This document shows positions 20,114 through 27,956 of a stretch of DNA of 64,000 nt, one piece after another; position 1 is the first letter of the stretch; each line of letters opens with the position of its first letter. The DNA is taken from contig NZ_JARVWW010000003.1 in NCBI RefSeq assembly GCF_029846715.1, positions 62,001-126,000 on the forward strand, read 5' to 3'. The translations under genes were made by a program, and so were the position numbers. This stretch comes from Bradyrhizobium nivariense (GTDB taxonomy: Bacteria; Pseudomonadota; Alphaproteobacteria; Rhizobiales; Xanthobacteraceae). The notes under the pieces are model-generated. The model was given only the letters and a program-made list of their open reading frames with translations, was not told the DNA's origin and did not search any database.

Positions 20114-21136
20114 TCAGATCAGGAAGTGATCCTGCATCCACTGCATCCCGGCGGCGTTGGCCTTGGTCACGACCGGGCCGTCGGTGACGACGTTCTTGGG
20201 AATGCCCTGTCCGCTCTTCTCGCCGCCGACGACCGTTGACACGCCCGCGATGACGGCGCCGCCGTGGATGCGGCAGGACGGATTGCGCACGGTTGCGAAC
20301 ATCCGGCCTTCGCTCACGGCCTGGATCGCCGGCGGCATCGCATCCACACCGCCGATCAGGATGTTGGTGCGGCCCCGCGCCTTCATGATGTTGGCGGCGG
20401 CGAGCGCCATGTCGTCATTGTGGAAGAACGCCGCGTCGATCTGCGGGTACTTCGTCAGGTAGGTTTCCCAGAGACGTGCGGTCTTGGACACGTCCCAGTC
20501 GGCCGGCTGGGTGTCGAGCACCTCGATCCCCGGGAATTGCTTGACGACATTGTTGAAGCCCTTCGCCCGTCCTTGCGCGCCGGTATGGCCGAGCGCGCCC
20601 TGGGTCATGATGATCTTGCCCTTGCCGCCCATGGCGTTGCACAGCGCCTGCGTCACGGACGCGCCCATGAACTCGTTGTCGGGGGCGAGGAAGGAGTGGA
20701 CGTTGATCTGATCGAGCGGCGCAATCAGCGTATCCATGTCGATGACGGGCGTGCCCGCGTCGATCATCTTCTGCACGGGCTGGGTGAGGGTGCCGATGCC
20801 AAAAGCCTGGATCGCGACGAAATCCCATTTCTGCGAGGCCATGTTGTCGATTGCCGCGCGCTGCTTCACGGCATCGAGCTGGCCGTCGAACCAGGTGACC
20901 TCGACATTGAACAGCTTGCCCCAGAACTCCGCGGCCTGCTTGCCCTGTGCGCACCAGGTCGCCTGGAGCCCTGCATTGGAGAAGGCCGCCTTCAGCGGCT
21001 TCTCCGATCGTCCGACTTCGGCCGCAAGGGCAGGGTTTATGCCCATGCCGCCGAGGATGGCAGTTGCGGCGCCGGCGGTCGCTGCCGCCTGAAGAAGATC
21101 GCGCCTGGTCGTCGAGAAATCTTTCGTCCCGGACAT
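20114..21136 (-). CDS. Sugar ABC transporter substrate-binding protein, Tat-exported
   Basis: 340 aa periplasmic binding protein (Peripla_BP_4-like). The N-terminus has a twin-arginine signal (STTRRDLLQAAATAG) ending ...PALA. The mature part has the two-lobe sugar-binder layout, with AFFHNDDMALAAANIMKARG typical of the second lobe. Its ribosome site is GGGAGCG. A 12-bp palindrome, ATAAAATTTTAT, lies 12 bases upstream at 21148-21159. Confidence 0.92.
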   Translation of the reverse strand: MSGTKDFSTTRRDLLQAAATAGAATAILGGMGINPALAAEVGRSEKPLKAAFSNAGLQATWCAQGKQAAEFWGKLFNVEVTWFDGQLDAVKQRAAIDNMASQKWDFVAIQAFGIGTLTQPVQKMIDAGTPVIDMDTLIAPLDQINVHSFLAPDNEFMGASVTQALCNAMGGKGKIIMTQGALGHTGAQGRAKGFNNVVKQFPGIEVLDTQPADWDVSKTARLWETYLTKYPQIDAAFFHNDDMALAAANIMKARGRTNILIGGVDAMPPAIQAVSEGRMFATVRNPSCRIHGGAVIAGVSTVVGGEKSGQGIPKNVVTDGPVVTKANAAGMQWMQDHFLI

Positions 21137-21147
21137 CGCTCGCTCCC

Positions 21148-21159
21148 ATAAAATTTTAT
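21148..21159. promoter_or_regulatory. AT palindrome upstream of sugar importer operon
   Basis: Perfect 12-bp palindrome ATAAAATTTTAT between the globin stop and the start of the binding-protein gene. It stands out in GC-rich DNA and could be an operator or overlap a -10 element. No matching -35 was clear. The call is from symmetry and position only. Confidence 0.35.
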
Positions 21160-21231
21160 CGTCGGCGCGTCATTGATTGCGCGACCGATACGGAAAGTGT
21201 CTCACAAGAGTTGGTGGCACTCAATCTGCAA

Positions 21232-21696
21232 TCAACGGTGGGATCGCAGCAAGCCGCGTTGGTGCAGCGCAAAGCGTCCGGCCGGGACGCCCGCGTACGC
21301 GTCGATCTCGATGAGCAGTCGGTCCCATGCCTGCGCGATGTCCGGCGACCATTCATCGCCGAGAAGGTCGCGCAGCGTATCCCTGATGACGGCGAAGAAG
21401 GCGATGAACAGCTCGCGCGGCGTGCCGTAGCCATCGTGCGAGGCGACCTCGCAGGCGATCAGCCGGAAATGCCCGCGACGCATTCCGGCGAAGTCGAGGA
21501 TCGCCTCGATGGTCAGCGCGAGCATCGATCCCATCACGAGCTCGCTGCCTTGCGTGCGCAACATCGCCCGCGTTTCGGGATGCGCTTCGAACAGCCGTTG
21601 GTAGACGAGCGGCGTGAGATCGGCGCAGCGCAAGGCCGCGAGTTCAAAGCTCCGTTCGATCGGATTGGGAGAAGCATTCATCGGCGCTTCAGCCAC
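21232..21696 (-). CDS. Single-domain globin
   Basis: 154 aa with the layout of a bacterial single-domain haemoglobin. An A-helix region NPIERSFELAALRCADLTPL comes first, then a central LALTIEAILDFAG helix, the likely proximal (F8) His in EVASHDGYGTP, and a G/H-helix region with LGDEWSPDIAQAWDRL. No reductase domain is present. Roles in binding O2 or NO are known for the family; the specific role here is unknown. The start is GTG 21696 or ATG 21681; neither has a strong ribosome site. A strong intrinsic terminator lies directly upstream, which is unusual. Confidence 0.8.
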   Translation of the reverse strand: MAEAPMNASPNPIERSFELAALRCADLTPLVYQRLFEAHPETRAMLRTQGSELVMGSMLALTIEAILDFAGMRRGHFRLIACEVASHDGYGTPRELFIAFFAVIRDTLRDLLGDEWSPDIAQAWDRLLIEIDAYAGVPAGRFALHQRGLLRSHR

Positions 21697-21702
21697 GCAG
21701 GC

Positions 21703-21731
21703 AAAAAAAGAGCGGGGCCCTAGCCCCGCTC
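21703..21731 (-). terminator. Intrinsic terminator directly upstream of the globin gene
   Basis: On the minus strand, a perfect 9-bp stem GAGCGGGGC/GCCCCGCTC with a 4-base loop is followed by seven T residues. It is oriented to stop leftward transcription just before the globin start codon. No protein gene lies upstream on this strand, so it ends either a small RNA or an attenuated leader. Confidence 0.85.
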
Positions 21732-21866
21732 GAAAATTGTGTCGACCCTATTATCCCCGATTCTAAGATTTGATCTTGATTGGCGGGGCGACGCTACGTT
21801 TTGCGCGTCAGGGGCTCCTCCCGAGACTTGGACCACCAGACTTCGACCTCGCGGTCGGTCTGAACA
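21703..21866 (-). ncRNA. Candidate small RNA or attenuator leader
   Basis: About 160 bases between a sigma70-like promoter (21873-21901) and the intrinsic terminator (21703-21731), with no open reading frame. A strong internal hairpin is predicted: AGAC-CGACC-gcga-GGTCG-aa-GTCT, and a second one pairs GACGC with GCGTC. The size is in the range of bacterial regulatory RNAs, but I could not match it to 6S, SRP or another named family. It may be an independent RNA or the leader of the globin gene. Confidence 0.5.
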
Positions 21867-21872
21867 AGGGCG

Positions 21873-21901
21873 ATGCTAGATCAACTTTTCTCACTTGTCA
21901 T
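21873..21901 (-). promoter_or_regulatory. Sigma70-like promoter for the RNA candidate
   Basis: On the minus strand: -35 ATGACA, a 17-base spacer, and -10 TAGCAT. Transcription would begin near 21866 and run left towards the terminator at 21731-21703. The match to TTGACA is 5 of 6 and to TATAAT 4 of 6. Confidence 0.5.
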
Positions 21902-22161
21902 CATTTTCAGCAACGAATGTTCAAAATTCGAGCAATTGACGAAATGATCGGGCTTTCGGCCTCGTAAGCATATGACAAATATATGAAATCTGTGGATGGG
22001 GCGGGTTGCGCGACTGCCTCAAATGCCGGAGGTCCCCCGCCGCGGGGCGGGCCGATCACAGTTTTTGATAAATTTGCGCTGGGCCAAGAGCTGGGCCAAG
22101 AAGAGGGTGGAACTGACCTCGACTTGGCTCCCTGCGCGGTGTTTAGTCGGCAGACGAACGA
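21902..22161. other. Intergenic region before the copper locus
   Basis: No supportable gene. The segment holds an AT-rich stretch (21902-22000) and then a GC-rich inverted repeat around CCCCCGCCGCGGGGCGGG near 22034-22051. The last 22 bases before the first DUF2946 gene are duplicated upstream of the second copy at 25050. Confidence 0.5.
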
Positions 22162-22339
22162 ATGGTTCGGCGGATGCGCGCACGGCTGCAAAAATTCTTA
22201 CCCCTGGTCCTGCTCGCCCTGGTGATGCAGGTGCTGGCGCCGATTGCCGCCTGTCTGGCGGCCGGCCAGGCCGTGGCCAATCCGCTTTCTGCCGCCGTCA
22301 TCTGCCACAGCCCGAGCGAGCAGGGCGGCCTGAACGACC
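22140..22339 (+). repeat. 200-bp direct repeat, copy 1 (DUF2946 5' half)
   Basis: Aligns without gaps to 25050-25249 with about five mismatches by eye. It covers roughly 22 bases of leader plus the first 59 codons of the two DUF2946 genes. The 3' halves of the genes are much less alike. The two copies are 2,910 bases apart. Confidence 0.85.
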
Positions 22340-22548
22340 CGACCGGAACGCCGACCGCACATGGCGCTGGGTGTGCGCTTTGTTGTCTGGCGCAGGCCAA
22401 TGCGTCGCTCGATTCGCCGCCGCAGCTTGCGCTCGCCATTCCCTTCCGCCACGCTGAGCGCGTGATGTGGCGCGACGCGGGTGCTGTCATCTTCATTTTC
22501 CGCGACGGATCCAACGCCCAGGCGCGCGCACCACCGCAGGCGACGTGA
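22162..22548 (+). CDS. DUF2946 family periplasmic protein, copy 1 (PcuA-like)
   Basis: 128 aa with a basic start and a long hydrophobic export segment (FLPLVLLALVMQVLAPIAAC), then a small domain with ICHSPSEQ and a CALCCLAQ motif that could bind metal. The family often sits beside copper genes. It is closely related to the protein at 25072-25458, which occupies the pcuA position. Here it precedes an outer-membrane-like protein, CopC and CopD. The function is not established. Confidence 0.75.
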   Translation: MVRRMRARLQKFLPLVLLALVMQVLAPIAACLAAGQAVANPLSAAVICHSPSEQGGLNDPTGTPTAHGAGCALCCLAQANASLDSPPQLALAIPFRHAERVMWRDAGAVIFIFRDGSNAQARAPPQAT

Positions 22549-22607
22549 GAGCTTCGCGGCCAGACCCTGGCTGCTCGAACTGACACGTCAATCTGCGGAG
22601 ACCTTCG

Positions 22608-23609
22608 ATGTCGATCTCTAACGCGCGTGCGGGCCTTTGGGGCGCCGCGATCGCGCTCATTCCTTTTTCCAGCGGCGTAGCCCACGAAATCGTCGGCAAC
22701 CGCTTCTTTCCGGCGACGCTCGGCATCGACGATCCCGGCGTCAACGACGAGCTCTCGCTTCCCACCTTCGACAGCTTCAAGACCGGCGATGTTCCGCCCG
22801 TTCGGCAGCGCGACGTGTCCGGAGAGTTTTCGAAGCGAATCACCGAGGATTTCGCGATCTCGTTTGGCTCGACCTACACCTTCCTCGGTCCGATCGACGC
22901 GACGGTGCCCGGGGCCAACGGGTTCCAGAATTTGGAGACCACGTTCAAGTACCGGGTGTTCAAGGATCCCACGCATGAATTCGTGATGTCGGTAGGTTTG
23001 AGCGTGGAATGGGGCGGGACGGGCGCGCAAAGCGTGGGAGCGGATCCGTTCAACACCTACACGCCTACGATCTATTTCGGCAAAGGCCTTGGCGATCTTC
23101 CTGACACACTCTCCTGGCTTCGGCCGGTAGCGATCACGGGCCAGGTTGGCTACGCCATCCCGGGTCGGAATTTCACCACCAGCTTCGGGATCGACCCGGA
23201 CACGGGATTGGGCACTGCCGACACCGAATTCCATCCGCGCGTGCTGAACTGGGGCGGCACCATCCAGTACAGCATGCCTTATCTGAAATCGGCGGTCGTC
23301 GATCTCGGTCTGCCGGATTTCATCGACCATCTGATTCCACTCGTCGAAGCCAACCTGCAGACACCGATGGCGAACACCATCACCTCGGGCACGACGACGA
23401 CGGGAACGATCAATCCCGGCGTAATCTGGGTCGGCAACAAATTTCAAGTTGCCATGGAGGCGCTGATCCCGATCAATCGGCAAAGCGGGACCAATGTCGG
23501 CTTTATCGCTCAATTGCATTTGTATCTGGACGACATCGACCCGCGCGGGATCGGCAAGCCGATTTTCGGGGGAGCCGTCCAGCCCGCAAGCCCCTTTGCA
23601 AGGAATTGA
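22608..23609 (+). CDS. Outer-membrane-like protein of copper locus
   Basis: 333 aa with an N-terminal export signal (LWGAAIALIPFSSGVAH). The rest is rich in alternating aromatic and polar strands (FAISFGSTYTFLG, HEFVMSVGLSVEWGG, ISEW-type strands), as in transporter-like beta-barrels of the phenol-meta family. No enzyme motif is seen. It starts 60 bases after the DUF2946 gene, and copC follows after 3 bases. A role in outer-membrane passage or binding of copper is inferred from context only. Confidence 0.7.
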   Translation: MSISNARAGLWGAAIALIPFSSGVAHEIVGNRFFPATLGIDDPGVNDELSLPTFDSFKTGDVPPVRQRDVSGEFSKRITEDFAISFGSTYTFLGPIDATVPGANGFQNLETTFKYRVFKDPTHEFVMSVGLSVEWGGTGAQSVGADPFNTYTPTIYFGKGLGDLPDTLSWLRPVAITGQVGYAIPGRNFTTSFGIDPDTGLGTADTEFHPRVLNWGGTIQYSMPYLKSAVVDLGLPDFIDHLIPLVEANLQTPMANTITSGTTTTGTINPGVIWVGNKFQVAMEALIPINRQSGTNVGFIAQLHLYLDDIDPRGIGKPIFGGAVQPASPFARN

Positions 23610-23612
23610 TCC

Positions 23613-23963
23613 ATGCTGCGCTTAATTCCGGGCCTGCTGCTCCTGACTTTCCTGACGGCTAGCGGAGCACGCGCCCACGCTTTTCTCGATCATGCCGAGC
23701 CGCGTGTCGGCAACAAGGTCGGAAGCCCTCCGAGAGAGGTCATACTCTGGTTCACGCAGAAACTGGAACCGGCCTTCAGTTCCGTCACGGTGACCGGTCC
23801 TTCCGGACAACGCGTCGATGCCGGCAAGGCGCGCGTCGGCGGCAACCAGATGTCGGTCTCACTGAAGGGTGGTGGTGCGGGCACCTACCACGTGAACTGG
23901 CGCGTGTTGTCGGTGGATACCCATACGACCGATGGGAGCTTCACCTTCGAGGTTGGTCCTTAA
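23613..23963 (+). CDS. copC: Copper-binding protein CopC
   Basis: 116 aa periplasmic Cu(II)-binding protein. The signal peptide ends ...ARA, so the mature protein would begin with His (HAFLDHAEP), the N-terminal ligand of the CopC copper site. A second conserved ligand region, VDTHTTDGSFTFEV, closes the domain. It lies 3 bases after the outer-membrane-like gene and overlaps or abuts copD, consistent with one transport unit. Confidence 0.92.
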   Translation: MLRLIPGLLLLTFLTASGARAHAFLDHAEPRVGNKVGSPPREVILWFTQKLEPAFSSVTVTGPSGQRVDAGKARVGGNQMSVSLKGGGAGTYHVNWRVLSVDTHTTDGSFTFEVGP

Positions 23964-23976
23964 GGCGTTGTTGCCG

Positions 23977-24909
23977 ATGGATTGGTCCGCAGCTGGGGCG
24001 CCTTTGGTTGCAACGCGTGCTGTGCATTTCGCGGCAACTGCGATCATGGCGGGAAATATCCTCTTTCGTACCGTGATCGCCGAGCCCGCTTTGTACCCCG
24101 AAGCCACAGTGCCCGCCGTGTTCCGCACCCAGGCACAACGGGTCTCGTGCTTCAGTCTTGCCGTTGCCGTGATCTCCGGTGTGATCTGGCTGTTGCTTCA
24201 GTCGGCCGCAATGAGTGGGTTGCCGCTCGAAGATGCATTGACTGCGGATGTATTATCTACGGTCGTCAACGAAACGCAGTTCGGCGAGGTGATGATCATC
24301 CGGGCGGGCTTTGCAATCTTGGTAGCCGCTTGCTTGGCTTTCGACCGCGGACCAATCGTTCAACGGCTTGGACTGACAGCCTCACTCGCGTTCGCGGCTA
24401 GCCTTGCCTGGACAGGCCATGCCGCCGCTACGGTCGGCGCAATGGGCTATTTGCATCTTGTGGCAGATGCGGTCCATCTGATTGCGGCCGCGGCATGGCT
24501 GGGCGGCTTGGTGCCGCTGATCCTGCTGCTGGCCGCCGCCCGCCGTGACAACGCCAAACCGCTCGCCCGCGATGCGGTCGAGCGGTTTTCGACGCTGGGC
24601 ATCATTAGCGTGATGGCGCTCATGCTCTCGGGCTTGATCAATACCGCCATCCTGGTTGGCTCCTTTCGCGTACTTTTCGCCACCAGCTACGGACAAGTGC
24701 TGCTGCTGAAGCTCGCTGTGTTCGCGATCATGCTGGCGCTCGCGACGATCAACCGCCTGTTGCTGACACCTCGGCTTGCCCAGCCTGGCGCGGGTGGGCT
24801 GCGGTCGCTGACACGCAACAGCGCTATCGAGCTGGCCCTTGGCCTTGCCGTCATCGCCATTGTTGGGCTGCTGGGCACGCTGCACCCCGCCATTCACTTC
24901 GTGATGTGA
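23977..24909 (+). CDS. copD: Copper resistance/uptake membrane protein CopD
   Basis: 310 aa with about eight transmembrane segments. Conserved His-containing helices include TRAVHFAATAIMAGNILF, WTGHAAATVGAMGYLHLVADAVH and AAAWLGGLVPL. The family moves copper across the inner membrane together with CopC. ATG 23977 has AAGGCG 10 bases upstream; earlier in-frame starts (ATG 23932, TTG 23953) lie inside copC. The locus has CopC and CopD as separate genes here and as a fusion at 30789. Confidence 0.88.
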   Translation: MDWSAAGAPLVATRAVHFAATAIMAGNILFRTVIAEPALYPEATVPAVFRTQAQRVSCFSLAVAVISGVIWLLLQSAAMSGLPLEDALTADVLSTVVNETQFGEVMIIRAGFAILVAACLAFDRGPIVQRLGLTASLAFAASLAWTGHAAATVGAMGYLHLVADAVHLIAAAAWLGGLVPLILLLAAARRDNAKPLARDAVERFSTLGIISVMALMLSGLINTAILVGSFRVLFATSYGQVLLLKLAVFAIMLALATINRLLLTPRLAQPGAGGLRSLTRNSAIELALGLAVIAIVGLLGTLHPAIHFVM

Positions 24910-25049
24910 ATCAATGACAGGAAGAGCCTACCGGTGCAGCACCGGCTCACGCGCGGCTTGCCTGGCAAGGCTGAAGGACAGTCATTCCCGAGGAGATTGT
25001 CCTGAGGCAATCAGGGCCGAGATACGATCTCGACACTGCCCCTACTTGG

Positions 25050-25249
25050 TGTTTAGTTGGCAGACGAACGAATGGTTCGGTGGATGCGCGCACGGCTGCA
25101 AAAATTCCTACCCCTGGTCCTGCTCGCCCTGGTGCTGCAGGTGCTGGCGCCGATTGCTGCCTGTCTGGCGGCCGGCCAGGCCGTGGCCAATCCGCTTTCT
25201 GCCGCCGTCATCTGCCACAGCCCGAGCGAGCAGGGCGGCCTGAACGACC
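25050..25249 (+). repeat. 200-bp direct repeat, copy 2 (DUF2946 5' half)
   Basis: Second copy of the segment at 22140-22339, including the leader GTGTTTAG-TGGCAGACGAACG that precedes the start codon. About five mismatches over 200 positions by eye. It implies a recent duplication or gene conversion confined to the 5' half. Confidence 0.85.
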
Positions 25250-25458
25250 AGAACGGTGCACCGGCCGCGCATGGAGGCGCCTGCGCACTATGCTGCCTGG
25301 CGCAGGTGGGCGCGTCACTCGATTCGCCGCCGCAAGCCGCGCTCCCCATTCCCTTCCGCCATGCCGAGCGCGTGGTGTGGCACGCGGCGGAGGCATCCAC
25401 CGTCGCGGTGCATAAAGGCACAAACGCCCAGGCGCGCGCGCCGCCGCAATTTTCCTGA
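25072..25458 (+). CDS. DUF2946 family periplasmic protein, copy 2 (PcuA-like)
   Basis: 128 aa, with an N-terminal half nearly identical to the protein at 22162 (same export helix and ICHSPSEQGG) and the CALCCLAQ motif. It directly precedes the TonB receptor, the place of pcuA in the described Bradyrhizobium pcuABCDE operon, where PcuA is predicted to be periplasmic. ATG 25072 matches the start of copy 1; a TTG at 25057 would add five residues. The role in copper acquisition is inferred. Confidence 0.78.
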   Translation: MVRWMRARLQKFLPLVLLALVLQVLAPIAACLAAGQAVANPLSAAVICHSPSEQGGLNDQNGAPAAHGGACALCCLAQVGASLDSPPQAALPIPFRHAERVVWHAAEASTVAVHKGTNAQARAPPQFS

Positions 25459-25544
25459 CGACCCTCGGTGTCGCCGCGGCCCCGTCCGCCGGCGATTGAT
25501 GTTGTCAATTGGCCGGCGATGGTTGCCGGCGTCAGGAATGCCCC

Positions 25545-27956
25545 ATGTTACGTTGTCATGCCCGCCGCGGCGTGAGCGTTGTCGCCGTTCAGGCCGCGCT
25601 GCTTGCGTCGTCGAGCGGAGTCTTTGCCCAAAGCGGCAATACGGAGCTGCCGGCGGTGACCGTCGATGCGCCGGCGGCCGCCCGTCCCAAACCAGCGGTA
25701 ACCCGGCCATCGCGACTTCGCTCCGCGTCGGCCGGCCGCGCGGTGAGGCCTGTTACGCCGAACGCGAACGGCAGCGCACCGGCCCAAAGCAGGACGGTGA
25801 CTGCCGGTGCAGCCCGAGATGGTCTCAATCAGGCGCCTGCGGGACAGACTGCGACGACCATCGATCGCAGCCAGTTCGATAATCGCCCGTCGTTTTCGGT
25901 CAGCGACGTCCTGCGGGACAGTCCGGGCATCTCGATCAAGCAGGGGAATGGCCCGCGCGATTTCGGCATCTCGATTCGCGGATCCAACGCCCGGAACGGC
26001 TTTGGCATCCGCAATCTCGTGATCTTCGACGACGGCTTTCCGGTGACGCAGCCGGACGGCCTGTCGCGGAGCGACCTGATTGATCCTCATGCCTATGGCG
26101 CGATCGACGTGGTCCGCGGCCCCTCGTCGGCGCTTTACGGGAATTACGCGACCGGCGGTGCGCTCAATTTTCGAACACGGCCCGGCGGCACGATCGACGG
26201 CGTCGAATATGGCGTCGACGGCGGCAGTTACGGTTATCTCAACAACTACCTGGCCGCCGGCAAGAAGGTCGGGAATTTCGAGGGCTCGCTGTTCGCAAGC
26301 GACACGCGGGGTGACGGCTACATCGGCAATAGCTGGTTCAATACGCAGACCGTCAACTTCCTCGGTACGCTCAAGGCAACGCCGGACGACCGTTTCACGG
26401 TCAAGATCATCAACAACGACCTCAGCACACGGCTCCCGCTTCGGCAGTCGCTGAACCAGTTCTACACCAATCCCTTCCAGCAGGGTTGTGCGACTGGCGT
26501 CTCGGCCGCGGCTGGATGTGGTACGATCTTGCTGAACAACAACGGCTTCAACGCAACCGCCGGAACTGACAAGGAGACGGCCGTGCAGGCCGGGCTCGGC
26601 CGCAACGACCGGCGGACCATCGTCGGTGGTCGATGGGAGCACGATTTCGACAATACGACGACCTGGCGAAACCAGTTCGTCTTTGACGACAGGAACATCA
26701 GCCAGCCGACCGGCACGACCAGCGCGATCGGAGATTTCCCCTCGTACAATTTCATGAGCGACCTCACCAAGCGGGGCGAGATTGTCGGCCTGGAGTCGAC
26801 CACGTTCTTCGGTGCCTTCTACAACACCCTGACAGCCTCGAGCGATACGCGGAATGTGATGCCGGGAGGAAACGCCACGCTCGGCAGGATCACGAACAAC
26901 CTCTACAGCGAAACGTCTAATTACGGCTTGCGCGCGCGTGAGGAACTGAGGTTGACACCATCGCTGCTCGCCGTTGCCGGCATCGGCTGGGAGCAGACCG
27001 TGCTGAAGGGAATAAACACGGCATACAGCTACTCCGGTCCGACGGGCGTGCTGGATACTCCGAAGATTACCGCCGCGGACGGGCAATTCCAGAACACGGC
27101 GCCTGAACTGGCCTTGCTTTATACGGTCAACAGCGAATGGCTGCTCAGGGGCCGGGTTGCCACGGGGTACGGCACACCGCAGGTCTCGAATCTCTTCGTC
27201 GTTCAGACGGGATTGTCGGGCAACAATACCCAGCTCCAGGCTCAGAAGAATCTTGGCTACGACCTCGGTTTCGACTGGACGCCGAACAGCACGCTCAAGG
27301 TCAGCGCGACCGGCTTCTACGAGTTTTTCCGCGACGAGCTCGTATCGCAGGCAACGCCTGCTGGTTCGCCCAACACGAGCTATACGTTCAACGCGCCGCG
27401 CTCGGAGCATCGTGGCATCGAGCTTGCGGCCGACTGGAAGTTCTATCCGGGCTGGCGGTTCATGGCGGCGTACACCTATCTCGACGAGGTCTACACCGAG
27501 TATGTCGAGAACATCAACAATGTCGGTATATTCAGCTTCAACCGGGCAGGCAACAAGATCCCCGGAATCTCGCCTAACGAGCTGACGGCACAGGTTGGCT
27601 ACGATGAGTTCGCCGGGCCGCTGGCAGGTCTTGGGGGCTTCGTCGAGGTCCAGTGGAAGGATTCGTTCTACATGGACAATGCAAATCTGCTTAAGGCGCC
27701 CGGCTATGAACTGGTCAATGTGAACGTTCACTACAAGACCGATCTAGTGTCCGACACCTTCAGATCCCTCAACCTGTTTCTCGAAGTCCGAAACGTACTC
27801 GACCGTACCTACGTTGCTTCGGCAAACAACATCACCAATACGGTGACGACGGCCGGCCTTCAAAATCCTGCGAGTGTGCTCGCAAACACAACGGGATCCA
27901 TCTACGCGGGCTCGCCGCGCACGTTCGTTGCGGGTATGAAGGTGGCGTTCAGATGA
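25545..27956 (+). CDS. TonB-dependent outer-membrane receptor (PcuB-like, copper)
   Basis: 803 aa. The signal peptide ends ...GVFAQ, followed by a TonB-box-like LPAVTVDAP and a plug domain with VLRDSPGISIKQGNGPRDFG and RGPSSALYGNYATGGALNF. A 22-strand-type barrel follows, with the usual NLFLEVRNVLDRTYVASA near the C-terminus. Position after a DUF2946 gene and before pcuC matches PcuB, the copper-limitation-induced receptor. Its stop overlaps the next start (ATGA). An upstream TTG at 25509 is less likely than ATG 25545, which begins the signal peptide. Confidence 0.9.
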   Translation: MLRCHARRGVSVVAVQAALLASSSGVFAQSGNTELPAVTVDAPAAARPKPAVTRPSRLRSASAGRAVRPVTPNANGSAPAQSRTVTAGAARDGLNQAPAGQTATTIDRSQFDNRPSFSVSDVLRDSPGISIKQGNGPRDFGISIRGSNARNGFGIRNLVIFDDGFPVTQPDGLSRSDLIDPHAYGAIDVVRGPSSALYGNYATGGALNFRTRPGGTIDGVEYGVDGGSYGYLNNYLAAGKKVGNFEGSLFASDTRGDGYIGNSWFNTQTVNFLGTLKATPDDRFTVKIINNDLSTRLPLRQSLNQFYTNPFQQGCATGVSAAAGCGTILLNNNGFNATAGTDKETAVQAGLGRNDRRTIVGGRWEHDFDNTTTWRNQFVFDDRNISQPTGTTSAIGDFPSYNFMSDLTKRGEIVGLESTTFFGAFYNTLTASSDTRNVMPGGNATLGRITNNLYSETSNYGLRAREELRLTPSLLAVAGIGWEQTVLKGINTAYSYSGPTGVLDTPKITAADGQFQNTAPELALLYTVNSEWLLRGRVATGYGTPQVSNLFVVQTGLSGNNTQLQAQKNLGYDLGFDWTPNSTLKVSATGFYEFFRDELVSQATPAGSPNTSYTFNAPRSEHRGIELAADWKFYPGWRFMAAYTYLDEVYTEYVENINNVGIFSFNRAGNKIPGISPNELTAQVGYDEFAGPLAGLGGFVEVQWKDSFYMDNANLLKAPGYELVNVNVHYKTDLVSDTFRSLNLFLEVRNVLDRTYVASANNITNTVTTAGLQNPASVLANTTGSIYAGSPRTFVAGMKVAFR

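Noticed and set aside
17672..20239. An 855-codon plus-strand open frame across the sugar importer
   Set aside because: It is antisense to two clear ABC genes and its translation is a repetitive His/Arg/Asp-rich string typical of shadow frames.
21703..21866. Assignment of the RNA candidate as 6S RNA
   Set aside because: The length is suitable, but I could not lay out the long closed stem with a central bubble expected for 6S, so only a neutral candidate call is made.
25459..25544. A riboswitch before the TonB receptor
   Set aside because: A CCGGCG-rich inverted repeat is present, but no cobalamin or other known riboswitch core sequence was found.
25548..27731. A 727-codon antisense frame over the TonB receptor
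   Set aside because: The sense strand encodes a clear receptor; the antisense product has no signal, motif or ribosome site.
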